NCBI GenBank assembly: GCA_004123355.1
Contig: SCHM01000002.1
Location: forward strand, 3,286,001 to 3,350,000
DNA: 64,000 nucleotides
Direction: 5' to 3'
Origin: Amphirosellinia nigrospora
Lineage: Eukaryota > Ascomycota > Sordariomycetes > Xylariales > Xylariaceae
The notes under the pieces are model-generated. The model did not search any database. It was given only the letters and a program-made list of their open reading frames with translations, and was not told the DNA's origin. A program made the translations under genes and the position numbers. Each line of letters begins with the position of its first letter. The stretch's first letter is position 1. Below are positions 45,059-56,328 of the stretch, piece by piece.

Positions 45059-46760
45059 TCAAGTATCCACAGCGCGACCGACGACGAGAAGACCCGGGGG
45101 CCTGCTGCCTTCCTGCTCAATCGCCTCGACGACTGCGGCTAACGTAGTCCGGATTACTCTCTGATCAGGACAGCTCGCGCGCTCGATCACGGCGCAAGGT
45201 GTATTCTCGGCCATAGCGCCCTTCGTCTCAGTGTCGGGTTTGCCCTTGGGTTGTAGTGGGATGAGGTACTTCTTCTTTCTGGGTATGCTTCAGTTTCCAG
45301 ATGCTCGGTTAACTCCCCTATGAGTCTTCTATACGGTGCAATGCCATGAGAAATACGACTGTCCGGGTGGCGTGTACTCGGGTGGCGCGGGTGGTTTTTC
45401 CTTCTTTCCAGTACCGGTGCAGATGAGAACCTGGTCGGCGACATCCGCTGCGTGGAAGGAAATTGGCGAAAAGAGGTGCTGAAAGAGCAGAAGTCACCCG
45501 GGCAACACGACCACTTTATCACCAGCCATGGTTCGGAAATACTCTACTTCTTCCCTCCGCGCCATAGATATAAGGATCGCCTTGCTTCAAGCGCAAAACC
45601 GTCTTGCCTTCCGTAGCCTGCTATAGCCATCTCCTGAAGCTCGTTCTGCGCGGCGTCGGCATTGCCAGGGAACTTGCGCGCGATCTGAACTGGCGTTCTG
45701 CGAGGGATCAAGTCAAGCACACCTGCAGGAACAAGCTTGTCTGCCAAGATAAGATCGGCGCTTTGAATAGCTTTGTAGGTAGCTCGAGTTAACAGGTCTG
45801 GATGCCCAGGGCCAGATCCGGCGAGAAGAATGCGGCCCTTGTGGTGGTTGGGATCATTTACTGGTGCCGGCTTCTCTAGGGACTCTGGTACGCTAATTGC
45901 CTGATAGGACTTCAGGATAGTGGCGACGTCTTCATCGGTTATCGCAGCCAGTCGTTTCAACGGCCAGTACTCGCAGATTTGGCTTAGCCAACGCATGCGT
46001 CTGTTCTTGACCGCGTCGAGATCGGTTTCGGTCACCAGCTTATTAAAGGTGGCGGGCTGGTCAACCGACTCATCGCCTTCGCTGCCATCGGCTTGAGCCA
46101 GCTGCAACAGGCGATCCTCTTCCTGGATGCTTCTGCGGATGTCGCCAAGCCTGAGACAGGCACTTCCGAGGTTATGTGGGAGCGAAGCAGCAACTTCGCG
46201 ACGTATCCTGGACGCCAGCTTGCAGCCGCGACCGTTTGTGGTGACGCCGATCTGGAGAGGGCCGTCGGTATAAGTCGAGAGGAGAGTGAAGGAGCAGAGT
46301 TGTGGGGCGTCGACGACGTTGACAGGAATCCGGTGTCGTCTGCAGAGGGACGATACGCGCAAACCTGTCTATCCGGGTTAGCAACCATCCAGGAGACCGG
46401 CCTGGCTCAGAAGTGGCGGCGTGGCATCGCGGCGGAGCAGAGGAGCGTACCGAGATGGTGCTCCCTCGAGCCCGAGGTGACAAAGACAGCGTCCACCACA
46501 TGGTCGACATCTTCCCTCCCTAGCGTGAAGAGATGGCTCTCTTGAAATTCCTCCTCTACCCACTTGATCTCGCCGTCATCGAGCCGCTTTTGGAGAGCAT
46601 GATGGAGTTCTGTCGTCGCGGGCGCAAGCAGTATAGGCGATGCGCCGGCAGCAAGCGACTGGCTACACCGGGAAGCAGCCAGAGAGTTGGAGCCGATGAT
46701 TAGGTGGATGTGAGATGTGGCGTTGACTGCCGTGAGCAAAGAGACGTGAGAAGATGCCAT
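45059..46760 (-). CDS. MET1: siroheme synthase / uroporphyrinogen-III C-methyltransferase (Met1-type)
   Basis: Makes precorrin-2 for siroheme, the cofactor of sulfite and nitrite reductases. Start chosen at MASSHVSLLTAVNATSH (46760); an upstream in-frame ATG at 46826 is possible. The N-terminal Met8-like part reads HIHLIIGSNSLAASRCSQSL, then VPVNVVDA-type sequence as IPVNVVDAPQLCSFTLLST and PLQIGVTTNGRGCKLASRI. The SUMT domain starts at GRILLAGSGPGHPDLLTRA, followed by KLVPAGVLDLIPRRT, VLRLKQGDPYIYG, GVTSALSAPLFA-like sequence, QVLICTGTGKK, a methionine-rich strand VVFLMALHR, then PCAVIERASCPDQRVIRTTL and GSRPPGLLVVGRAVDT with stop at 45059. About six single-base breaks, several between 45590 and 45300. 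The single-frame pieces give only parts of this. Confidence 0.88.
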
Positions 46761-47447
46761 GCCGCACGCCTTTTGTGACAGCGCCTGCAGTGGCTCTGTC
46801 AAGAATGAGGGTACCGACGACCACAAGCTGGATGTTGCTGATAAATCATAAAATGCTCAAATTCACACCAGCATGTTAGAGGCGACGGGGTAGAGGGGTC
46901 AGGCATAGCAATAAATATGAGTGGTGAAAAGACAGATGTGTCACGGCATTTCCGTCATGTCGCGGGGCCGTGGAAAAGAAAAGCGCGCGAAGTGGGATGG
47001 GTGGATGGATGATCGACAGGGTCTGCGATGTCGCATGTGCTTGCCGAGACATTTTAGTGGTTTTAGCAGGTTTAATGATTTTAGTGGGTCTTCTTCTTCT
47101 TCTTCTTCTTCTTCTTCGCTATTCTACGGGCACTTTCTTACTAATCAGCAGCTGATTTCCACATCCCCGCGGGGCGGTTGACGGAGATGCAGGTACCTAC
47201 TTACGACTTGATGTATTTGCCCCGCAACAATCTTCGGGAACTCGGGAGTTGGCGATTGATTGCCTCGATTGTTGTCTGGGTATACTAATATGGCCAGCCA
47301 AGGTGTGGATGGATACGTGCACATCTAATTTATACACTATGGATGGTCATGCGACGCTGATCCTGGTAGAATACAGATTGGCATAGTCCATTCATACACA
47401 TCTCTTTCGTACATTTTGTGACCGTTGGATTGGTTCGCACTCGCATC
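46761..47447. other. intergenic with TTC repeat
   Basis: Promoter region of MET1 and 3' side of RSM22. Contains a TTC microsatellite and TACCTACTTA-type words near 47191. No gene seen. Confidence 0.5.
47089..47117. repeat. TTC microsatellite
   Basis: Nine to ten consecutive TTC units upstream of MET1. Confidence 0.9.
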
Positions 47448-49888
47448 TCACTCATCCAGCCCGAGTTCCTTCATGAGGTTGGGGCGCTTGCCCTTCTTGC
47501 TGCCCTTGGTCCGTCTCTGGGCTAGGGAGGCCTTGCCAGCCTCCGAGGCGCGGAAGATGCCGCCCGCGTCGGCATCGAGGTGGATGACTCTCGGCTTGCC
47601 CCCGCGCGCAGCCTGTTGAGCCCTCACACCGCCGTCGTTGGGCGCCGGACCGCCTCTGCCGAGCCGGACCGGACGCACCACCCGCGTCTTGGCTCCCAAC
47701 GCCCAGAGGTCGCCCCATTTCGCCTTGCGTGCGTCTCGGTACGCTTGCTTGCTGAAACTCTTAGGGATCGTCCACCGTTCCAGCGTCCCGGCCGGCGTGC
47801 ACAGATCCAGCGTCACGTGGCCATGTCGCTTGATGGGTGGCAGCACGTTCCGCGGCAGCGACAGGGGATCGGGAGCGCCTGCCGAGTTTTCATAACCACG
47901 GAAAGCGTCGTCTGCGGCGCTGGCGCCATGCCTTTGTCCGGGCCATGTTGGCGTCGCCCCTGTGCCAAGGGACGTGCCACGCTGCACGGCGATGAAGCTG
48001 AAGTCGACGTCTTCGTGGTTCTGATGAGTAGCGCCGAGAACCTGTTGCAGGAACGGCGGGCGTATGAACCGCTGACTGAAGTGGCAGAAGTCCCTTCGGC
48101 CGTGGTGAGGCCGGGATGGAGGTACATGGGACAGGCCTTGTGGTTCGTGCAGGGCGCTACAATCATGCCCGGCTCGCGCTCTCGTGTCGTCTCGGGCTCG
48201 ATGGGCTCGGGTCGCGGATCCGAAGCAGCTGACACGATGAACTCGTCGAGGAGACGGGCTCGGACCTCGGCAACAGCCTCGAATCCTCGGGGATGGCCCT
48301 TCTCTATGACGATGAGAATGCCGCCCTCGGGCGAAAGCATTTCCCATAGATTATCCAACATGGCCTTGCGCCTAAAACCCTCCTTGAACGCCATCATCTG
48401 ATGCGAGGCGATGATGACATCAAACTGCTTCCTCGGCTGCGAAACTTCGCCTCCTTCCAGCCTGTCCGGATGGTCTCCCGAGTGCAGATAGTCGGGCAGT
48501 CGAGGCAGGAAGGTAGTGTTATGGAGGAACCGTGAGACGCGTTCTCGCAGCTGGGTTGAACCCACCACAGCCGTCTTCTTCCCTGGAGGAATGTATCCCT
48601 TCCGTTTCCGTTCCTTGCCGGCCAGATCCCACTCGGCTCGGAGAACCTGCTCCCAAGCCGCCAGGCCGGCTCCACCAGCCCCGACATCCAGCACCCGAGG
48701 CCCTTCGCCGTTGCCTCGGGACATCAGCTTCGTCATCCAATCGGACCCGAGCCGTTTTCGAATCTCGACCAGGACACTCATAGTCGATGAGTATGCGGCA
48801 GGTAATATCGTGGCGATGAAAGCGTCGGCCTCGATTTCTGTTATCTTGTGGTGGCCGGCGGCCATCGGGATCGGCTTCTGCTCGGTATTTCGCTTCGAGG
48901 GTGGCGTAGATACAGATAAGGGAAGCCCGGGGCCACCAAAAGCCTTCTCTGCCGCCTCTCTAACATGCTTAATGTCGGTTCGGTCAAGTAGCTTGGTGAT
49001 GGGCGTGACAAAGTCCGCTTTGGGGAGCTGCAGCGTACTCGGGTTGGTTCTCCAGCGGCCGATACGGGAGAATTCGTGAACACGATCAGCAGGATGGTCA
49101 AAGGTGGCACCAGGTTCCCCCTCGTCCTCCTCGTCTATCTCCTCGTCTTCCTCCTCGCCCTCGTCCTCCTCTTCTTCTCGTGGGGTTTCATCCTCCATGT
49201 CCTCCTCGGGCGGTCGCATCGAGGCATCTTCAAAATCCTTCTGTAGCTTTAACAGCGCATTGAATTCGCGCTGGTTTTTGGCAACAGCATTGATGTAGGT
49301 TAATCCGGCTTCCGATGGTAAGTCTTGGGGTAGGATGTCTCCTTCTGCAGGCTCAATTGCCGCAAGCCCGCTCTCTTCAGACGAAGATAACTCGTTGGTC
49401 TCATACACAATCTCCTCGACCTGGCCGTCTTCAGTCTCTCGCAGCAGGACCTTCTCGGACGGATCGTAGAATTGTTCTTCTTCCATAGCGTCGGGCGGTA
49501 TGGGCATGCCGACGTCTGCAGGCTGGGTTTCTCGAAGGGGTGGACCGTAGAGTCTCGTATATAACCTGTATTCTTCCTCGTCGAGGTATCCCTTAGGTAA
49601 TGTGTCGCCGAAGGCCTGCCTGGCTTGCCGGACCACTAGCTCGATGTCGTCGGGTTTCGAGGGTTTCGAGGGTTGGGCCTCGGGTTGTAGTCCCTGGAAT
49701 CTGGGTCGGGCGGTTGAGAAACATGGCGAGTTGAGACGAAGAGACCTCGTTGTCGCGTGCAATGCGGGTCGACAACGTGCCAGGGCTGGCGCTGGCGCTC
49801 CGGCCTGCGCAAAGGCCTTTTCAAAAAGACCTAAAATTTGGCGCCTACAACGGGGACATGGCCGCTGCGCTCCTGCGACAGACAGCAT
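47448..49888 (-). CDS. RSM22: mitochondrial ribosome assembly factor Rsm22 (methyltransferase-like)
   Basis: Rsm22 family protein associated with the small mitoribosomal subunit. Starts [17 protein letters not shown] at 49888, with an Arg/Ala-rich N-terminus suited to mitochondrial import. An acidic low-complexity stretch follows (Glu/Asp run around 49190-49100). The Rossmann SAM-type motif is [18 protein letters not shown] (about 48700-48640). Later blocks are [12 protein letters not shown] and [20 protein letters not shown], then a cysteine/histidine motif [14 protein letters not shown] of the kind seen in Rsm22 iron-sulfur binding. A single frame change near 48110-48090 leads from that motif into [20 protein letters not shown] and a basic C-terminus [16 protein letters not shown] ending at 47448. 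Otherwise intact and close to full family length. Confidence 0.93.
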
Positions 49889-50566
49889 GTTGTTGCGAAG
49901 AGTCGGTGATTATTGGGGATGGTTAGGTAGGGCCCCCCTCCAAGTTCATGTATTTTCAACATGGAGTGTTCCGGGGCGGGCTTTTGTAGCTGGTGTGGGG
50001 TTAATGGAACTTACCTGCAATGTGGCAACCAATTATAATACATGCATTAGTCTATTTGGGTAGTGTACAGTAGTTCTCTGGTGGGTGCTCATTGGCCAAT
50101 CAATACCCAAGATGCCTCAGTGATTTATGGGATAGCGTACATGTAGTATTGGCCTTGATGAAGGCAGGAGGATGCAAAATGGCCTATATCAGGAAGCAAA
50201 CGTCTGCCATCGAATGCAACTACCTTGATGATAAGAGGAAGCATTCGATCTAGCTACGTTCATGTTCTGAAATCCGACGCGCAAGCCATGAACCAGCGCA
50301 TGTCCCTCGTGTAGAGATTTCCACGGCCGTTGGGGATAATGCCGGGAGAAACAAATAGTAAGTGACTCTGGTGGAGTCGCCGGATTCCATCGGCCAACAT
50401 TGAAATGGATGCATAGGTTGCGAGCGGTTGCTCTCAATATCGCGGATGGCACCAAAAAACAACATCTGTATATATATACCATGAAATACCCGATGCTAAA
50501 CGCCCAGCTTGTTCATACAAAGACCTGTAACAACCCACCTTTGTCAAATGCCTGCAAACTGCACTA
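49889..50566. other. intergenic, 680 bases
   Basis: RSM22 promoter and thioredoxin 3' side. No supported gene. Confidence 0.5.
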
Positions 50567-51407
50567 CTAGCTACCACCAAGGTCAGCCAGGGTCCGGACA
50601 CCGCCGCCCGCCCGGCCTGGAGCACTGGCACCCCCCGCTGGTCTGTTCCCGCCCAGTTTGATGGGCGCCGGCTGCGCCCTCGGCTTGTTGAGATTGAAGT
50701 CGGAACGCTCGGCAGCCTTGTAGGGGTCGAACTGTAACACGATTAGCATGAGATAAGCACATAAGCGGGCCATGGCTTGGACGACACATGTGGGGAAAGG
50801 CGCGAGGGCATACCGATAGTAGAGAGACGATGTAGAGACCAAAGAAGGTCAAGAGGGAGTTTATAAAGTTGAAGGGGCTGAAACTCGACCATGACCGGCC
50901 ACCAGAGTGTTGCTCCCGGCCCTCCGACCCGACGTGCCGCCGCCGCCGCCCAATGTCCGACCAGGCATGGAGAAGGACGCGCCCGGCGCAGCAGTGCCAG
51001 CTAGCTTGACGGCCTTCTCGACGGCGGCGGTAAGGGCTGGCGGGTTGGCGCCCCGATGGTCTCGACGACGGAGCCGCTCTTGAAGATGAGGAAGGTGGGC
51101 ATGGCGCTGACGCCGTGGGACTGGGCGATGGGCTGGTGGTTGTCGACGTTGACTTTGCAGAAGGTGATCTTGCCCGGCTTGGAGTATTTGGTGGACAGCG
51201 ACTCGAAGGTGGGCGCAATCATCTTGCAGGGGCCACACCAGTCGGCGTAGACTGCGATGCCGAGGACGGGGGTCAGTCGGGTCAGTCTATGTGAATGCGA
51301 CAGCAGCAAAGGCGGTTGGGTCTACGTACAATCGGTGATGACGACGGTGGACGAGGCCAGGATGCGCTGCCACTCGCCGTCGAGGCGATGTTTACCGTTC
51401 CGCTCAT
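50567..51407 (-). CDS. thioredoxin with C-terminal hydrophobic segment
   Basis: Exons on the minus strand are 51407-51330, 51251-50814 and 50731-50567, with GT..AG introns. After a short start (MSGT..., then RLDGEWQRILASSTVVITD) the thioredoxin fold carries the active site YADWCGPCKMIAP, followed by FCKVNVDNHQPIAQ and the cis-Pro motif SAMPTFLIFKSG. The C-terminal extension is unusual for a simple thioredoxin: a Gly/Ser linker, then SPFNFINSLLTFFGLYIVSLL, long enough to cross a membrane, then FDPYKAAERSDFNL and a Pro/Gly-rich tail ending ADLGGS. Single-base losses are inferred near 51395, near 51055 and near 50930. The extension suggests a membrane-anchored oxidoreductase with a cytosolic or lumenal domain; the topology is not determined. 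Confidence 0.82.
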
Positions 51408-51849
51408 GATGTATGATGCCGATGGTCGGGCGGGTGCTCGTTCAAGGTATTGTTGATGTATAATAGCTTGTCGTTTTCGTAGGCCTAATATATGGGTGAT
51501 TGAGGATGAAGCGAGCGTCTGCGTAGACGGGCGTTGATGAGTACGAGAGTAGGTGGGTAGCGTGGGGAACTAACAATGACATCTTGCCTTACCATTCATT
51601 CTTAGCTGTCTGGCTGGGGAGGCTAGGGGGGCTAGGGGCCCGATCGCAGGGGTGTTGGCGGTACAATTCTGCCGGCACAACTTTTATAATCCTTGACCCG
51701 CCTAAGTTGAGCTACCTACCCCTAGAGTTTCACATGAGCGCATGGTAGCAGCATTCTCCTCGCGTGTGTATTAAATCGACGCTCGAGTGCTCAGTACTCA
51801 GTGCTGCTCCTACTATTTACGCGTGCGCCGAATCCTTCTTATACGCATC
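51408..51849. other. divergent promoter between thioredoxin and RNA methyltransferase
   Basis: About 440 bases between two start codons. No gene and no distinctive motif. Confidence 0.5.
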
Positions 51850-53062
51850 ATGTCGTACTATGACCAGGATAGGCAGAAGGTGAGTAAGTCATGTGTTTGT
51901 GGTGATCACTTCACCTACTACAATCTCGTCTTGCTAACTTTCTCTCTCTAGAAACGGCGAATCACACAAGAAGGAGATTATGTAGACACTTCCAAGCCGA
52001 CTGCCTTCTTCAAGCCCTCGGGCGGCAGGGAATGGACCCTGTCGGTTGCTGTACCAGGAAGTATATTATCCACGTCGGTCACCCTCTACTTTCGCTTGCG
52101 CTTTTGCTCCTGCTTTCCCTTCTAGATGAACGGATGCATGAATGGGTGCATAAATGAATGAATATCATTGACACTAGCTCACAGCTGCCGCCGTGATGAC
52201 CAACGAACCAATGTTGTCTCACACATCGCACGCGCTCTGGCCGTCTTCAGCATAGATGAGGTTGTCATCTTCGACGATTCGCCCAACGACTCACGCCCCA
52301 CCAACATTGACCCCTCTGGCTACACCGGCGACGTCGACCCATGCGGCTATCTTGACCACCTCCTGCAGTACATGGAGATGCCGCCCTTCATGCGCCGCAC
52401 CTTGCTCCCCCTTCATCCCAACCTCAAGGCCGCCGGTCTGATGGCGAGTCTGGACATCCCCTCCCACCCATCATACGGATTGGCTCCCCTACTGTGAGGG
52501 CGTCACCACCTCCGGCGCCCCCGCAAACGGGTCTGGTACTCTCGTCGACGTCGGCCGCAAGATTCCCGTCACCATCAGCCACGACGTTCCACCCAAGACT
52601 CGCATCACCCTTGAGATGGATGAGCATGACCATCTCGAGGCGAACCCGTCGACCCAGCTACCCCGAGGACCGAGGGTGGATATTACTGGGGCTACGCTGT
52701 CCGGCGGTGTCGCTCCCTAGCTGCCGTATTTGAAGAGTGCAGCTATGATGGCGGGTACGATATGAGCATCGGCACGTCTGAACGCGGCTTGTCGATACCC
52801 GAGGCCTTCCCCGAAAAGAAGAAAAAAGACCCATCCATTTTCAATCATCTTCTCATCGTTTTTGGAGGGCCTCGTGGCCTCGAGTACGCCGCCGAGAAAT
52901 GACCCGTCATTGCAGGAGATGGGCATTGCGAGAGGACGGACCAAAGAGTTGTTCGACTATTGGGTTAATATCTTGCCAGCTCAGGGGAGCCGGACCATCA
53001 GGACCGATGAGGCGCTATTCATTGGCTTATCCGGTTTGCGGAGGATATGGGAAATGAGATGA
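51850..53062 (+). CDS. SPOUT-type RNA methyltransferase (C9orf114/YMR310C-like)
   Basis: Putative RNA methyltransferase of the PF02598 type. Exon 1 is 51850-51879 (MSYYDQDRQK) and exon 2 starts at 51952 (KRRITQEGDYVDTSKPTAFF) and ends in VAVPGSILS near 52070. A third begins about 52176. Conserved pieces: HIARALAVFSIDEVVIFDD, GDVDPCGYLDHLLQYMEMP, RRTLLPLHPNLKAAGLMASL, WLPYCEGVTTSGAP, LVDVGRKIPVT, YWGYAVRRCRSLAAVFEEC, YDMSIGTSERG, LLIVFGGPRGLEYA and LPAQGSRTIRTDEALFIGL. These include the knotted SAM-binding end of the family. About three frame changes (near 52480, 52660-52690 and 52890) look like single-base losses. The exon 2/3 junction is not resolved. Confidence 0.8.
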
Positions 53063-53623
53063 TAGCGTATCCTCCATCTATTAGGCTAATGTGATGGATA
53101 TCTGGCACATAGGTTGGTGACCACTAAAAATATGTGGGTGAGTAGTGCTAGATAATCGATAATTCGACAAATTATATAACTGTCTTCATAAAACATCCGC
53201 AAGACAAGGACTGGATGGAAATGCTAACTGTAGAAAGGCTACGAAAATGCAATCGAAGTCGACGAAAAGTTCCAAGATACTCAATAAGTCCTGAAAGAAG
53301 AAAAATGTGTTTCAGGCCGACTAAATCCATAGTGAACTCGTGTGCGTCAACTCATCATTGAGACACAGGCCTAGCTATCTAAACTACTGGGCTCGAAGGT
53401 GTCTCCTCAATATCCCCGGTGCATATCCCCCAACGACGGATCGCCCGTGTCAACTAATCACACCACAGCGCGGGGTCGGGTGCAGTCTTGTCCTCGGCAG
53501 ATATCACACAGCCCAAACAAGCGCCGTAGTTTTCATATACGCCAAATAGTAAGGTGGAACTGCATCATTTGACTGGGTAACAGTCTCAATGCAGAGCACT
53601 AAACGGCCATACTAGGCGACATC
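53063..53623. other. intergenic, 560 bases
   Basis: AT-richer sequence between the RNA methyltransferase and the FAD monooxygenase. No supported feature. Confidence 0.5.
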
Positions 53624-55354
53624 ATGAGCGGTATCGCCTCGCAAGATCCAATCCACGGTATGTGACGCACCAACGCGATCAACTCATGCAGCCCTACTTA
53701 CCCCTCATTCGTAGCGATTGTAGTTGGCGCGGGCCTTGGTGGGTGTGCGTGCGCTCTTGCATTAAAGCATCATGGCCACTCGGTTGCCATCTACGAGAGG
53801 CTACGAACCTTCCGACGCCTAGGCGATTCGCTGGGCCTCGGCGAGAATGCGCTGAAGCTTCTCGAGCGCTGGGGCGGGAAAGACCTATATCATCGCCTCA
53901 CAAGCATCGGCAACCAAGCCTTAGACATGCAGATTCGGCGATGGCATGACGGAAAGATCCTGGCGGTACAGCCGCTCATGGACATGGCGGGCTACATTGG
54001 TCATAGAGGTGACTACCACAACGCCTTCTTAGACGCCGTGCGCGATGCTGGTATCGAGATACACATGGGATCCGAGGTAATAGGCTACGAAGATGAGGAA
54101 GGGAGCCAACCGGCCATCATACTTGGGGGTGGCGTCAGAGTACCAGCCGACGTCATTATAGGCGCCGATGGTATCAAATCTCGAGCCAGAGAACTCGTGC
54201 TTGGATTCGCGGACGCGCCGAAGAGCAGCGGATACTCATGCTATCGCGCGTATTTTCCAGGAGCGCACCTCAAAGAGGACCCGGTGTGTAGGGAATTTGT
54301 TGATCACGATTGCGTAAATATATGGTATGACCAACCTTCGCATGACCGCAATACTTGGCATCTTACGTATATGCGACTATCCGTGGGCTGCGCTAAGTGT
54401 GAAGCTTTTGTCATTAGGATCGGGGAAGACACGCATCTGGTACAAAACACCCGTAAGAGCCTCGCAAACCAAATATGTTAGAGAGCACAGGCATGGCTCT
54501 TCGGAGAATGCGTCAACTTACTGACCGAGCGAGCATATCAATAGTCCGAAACGGCGATGAGTTTAACTGGATCGTTACACGCAAGCTCTCACACGAGGCC
54601 GACATGGAGATCCGAGAGTCGTGGTTCCAGGAGGGCGATCTAGAAGACGTAGCACGTGTGACGGCTACCGTGGACCCCCGAATCCGCGCCGCCGGTAAGG
54701 AATACAAGAAGCGCCTCATGCTTCTTCTCTTTTTTTTCTTTTTTTTTTAGCGAATAGGAGAACCAACCACTCCCCCATGGAAACTACTGACTCTTGACAT
54801 TGAAGTGGCCAAGACTCCATCATGCCTGGACTGGAAGATATGCTACCGTGACCCCTTACCGACGTGGGTATCGCCTCAGAGCCATTGCATCGCCCTGCTC
54901 GGCGACAGCTGCCACCCTCATCTTCCAACGAGCGCTCAAGGGGCCAGCCAAGCAACGGAGAGCGCCGCGGTGCTCGCGGTATGTCTGGCGCTAGCAGGGA
55001 AGCAGAGGATACCCCTTGCCGTAAGTACACTACAGATTTTCCGATTCTTAATTAATCTTGGGTTCGCCACCTTCTAATAATAATACTAATGGCCTATAGA
55101 CCAGGACATATGAAAAACTACGGTTCGCTCGGACACGCGCCAGTCAAAGCAACGGCGAGGATCTGCGTGACCGCTGGCACAACGCCCTTAAAGATGTTGA
55201 CGATGGTGTGGACATCGACCCCGAGTCCCTGAAGATTCGAAATAGATGGCTATATGCATTTGACGCAGAGGCGGATACACTAGAGCGTTGGGAAGATGTT
55301 TCCTCTTTAGTCAGTCGAGAGCTAGGGACGGGAAAGATTACACCTCTATGCTAG
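53624..55354 (+). CDS. FAD-dependent monooxygenase (salicylate hydroxylase-like), intact
   Basis: Class A flavoprotein aromatic hydroxylase-type enzyme. Exons are 53624-53657, 53715-54324, 54418-54452, 54545-54694, 54806-55020 and 55100-55354. All are GT..AG, phases agree, and the total is 1299 nt (432 aa). The dinucleotide-binding motif is AIVVGAGLGGCACALALKHH. The substrate/FAD motif is DVIIGADGIKSRARELVLG (the DG motif). The second FAD motif is IALLGDSCHPHLPTSAQGA (GD motif). It ends ELGTGKITPLC. The reading resembles fungal salicylate hydroxylase-like proteins in length and order; the actual aromatic substrate cannot be told. A run of T (54729-54748) lies in the fourth intron. No frame break. 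Confidence 0.92.
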
Positions 55355-55842
55355 AAAGGAGTATAAGGGGGAACGCCAAGTCGTGAGCTGGAAAGACAAG
55401 CGCGAGTATGGTCCCCGTATACTAATGACATATATTGTTTAAGTGGTGCCTTGAAAGATCATAGCCGCGGTCGTAACCCTGACCTGCGACTTAAGTGTAG
55501 GCTTGTGGAGTGTAAATATTGACATGATCACTTTCGTCTTTCTTCCTTTTTTTTGCCTCTTTGGAAAGCAATTAATTCTCTCTTTCAATAACATCAATAA
55601 CCAGGTCGAACAAGAGGATAGGGTGACTTATACTATTCAGGGACCACGTGGGCAAGCAACAGGATTTCAACCGCGCCATGACGTCACCTAGATACCTTCT
55701 GTATACTAAGGTAATGGGAGTATACATAAGGTCACATCAACATCCAATTCTCATCGGACCGCAACATCATCGCACTCGCTACAAACGACAACATAGTTCT
55801 TTACCAGCACAATCTGCCTTGAACAAAATCAACTTATTCACC
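55355..55842. other. intergenic, 490 bases
   Basis: Between the monooxygenase and the small membrane protein. The open frame of the latter extends back to 55648, but the ATG at 55843 begins the part with protein-like character. Confidence 0.45.
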
Positions 55843-56328
55843 ATGTTGCTGAAAGCAGTTCACGTCGCTCAAATCGTTATCGCGGCCTATGGCGCGATGC
55901 AATCCCAAGCCGCCATCTCCAAACTCCTCGAGTATGAGGACGCCAGTAAGAAGCTTGCCAAGATCTCCAGCGAGGCCGAGCGCCAGCTACACAAGACGCG
56001 CACCACACAAGCCTCGGGGGCGGTCGCCATTCTCGTCTCCTTTGTCGTCTCGGTGCTGCTGACCACGGGAGGCGCTTCGTACGGCGTTCTCGTGCGCTAC
56101 CTCGCATCGCCCGCCATGGCACTCGCTGTCTTTGCTGCCCGCTCCTATTTGCAGGACTTCTGGGCCGGCAGGGGTGGCAAGGCTGTCACCGCCAACAAGA
56201 TACCGCTTCCTAAGATGGGCGCTTACAACGAGGCGCTGGAAAGGACGCAGAAATCGCTTGAGGTCTTGGGTTGGTTGGTGATAAGTTGGGCTGCCAGCTC
56301 AGCTTTGGCTTTCATAGAGGGATACTAA
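55843..56328 (+). CDS. small membrane protein of unknown function
   Basis: Single-exon, 161 aa, starting MLLKAVHVAQIVIAAYGAMQ and ending ASSALAFIEGY. An N-terminal hydrophobic stretch is followed by a charged amphipathic segment (KLLEYEDASKKLAKISSEAE) that could be a coiled coil. Two or three transmembrane segments follow (SGAVAILVSFVVSVLLTT, LASPAMALAVFAARSYL and a C-terminal LGWLVISWAASSALAF). Codon use is GC-biased as in real genes, and the frame is intact. I recognise no family. Confidence 0.65.
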   Translation: MLLKAVHVAQIVIAAYGAMQSQAAISKLLEYEDASKKLAKISSEAERQLHKTRTTQASGAVAILVSFVVSVLLTTGGASYGVLVRYLASPAMALAVFAARSYLQDFWAGRGGKAVTANKIPLPKMGAYNEALERTQKSLEVLGWLVISWAASSALAFIEGY

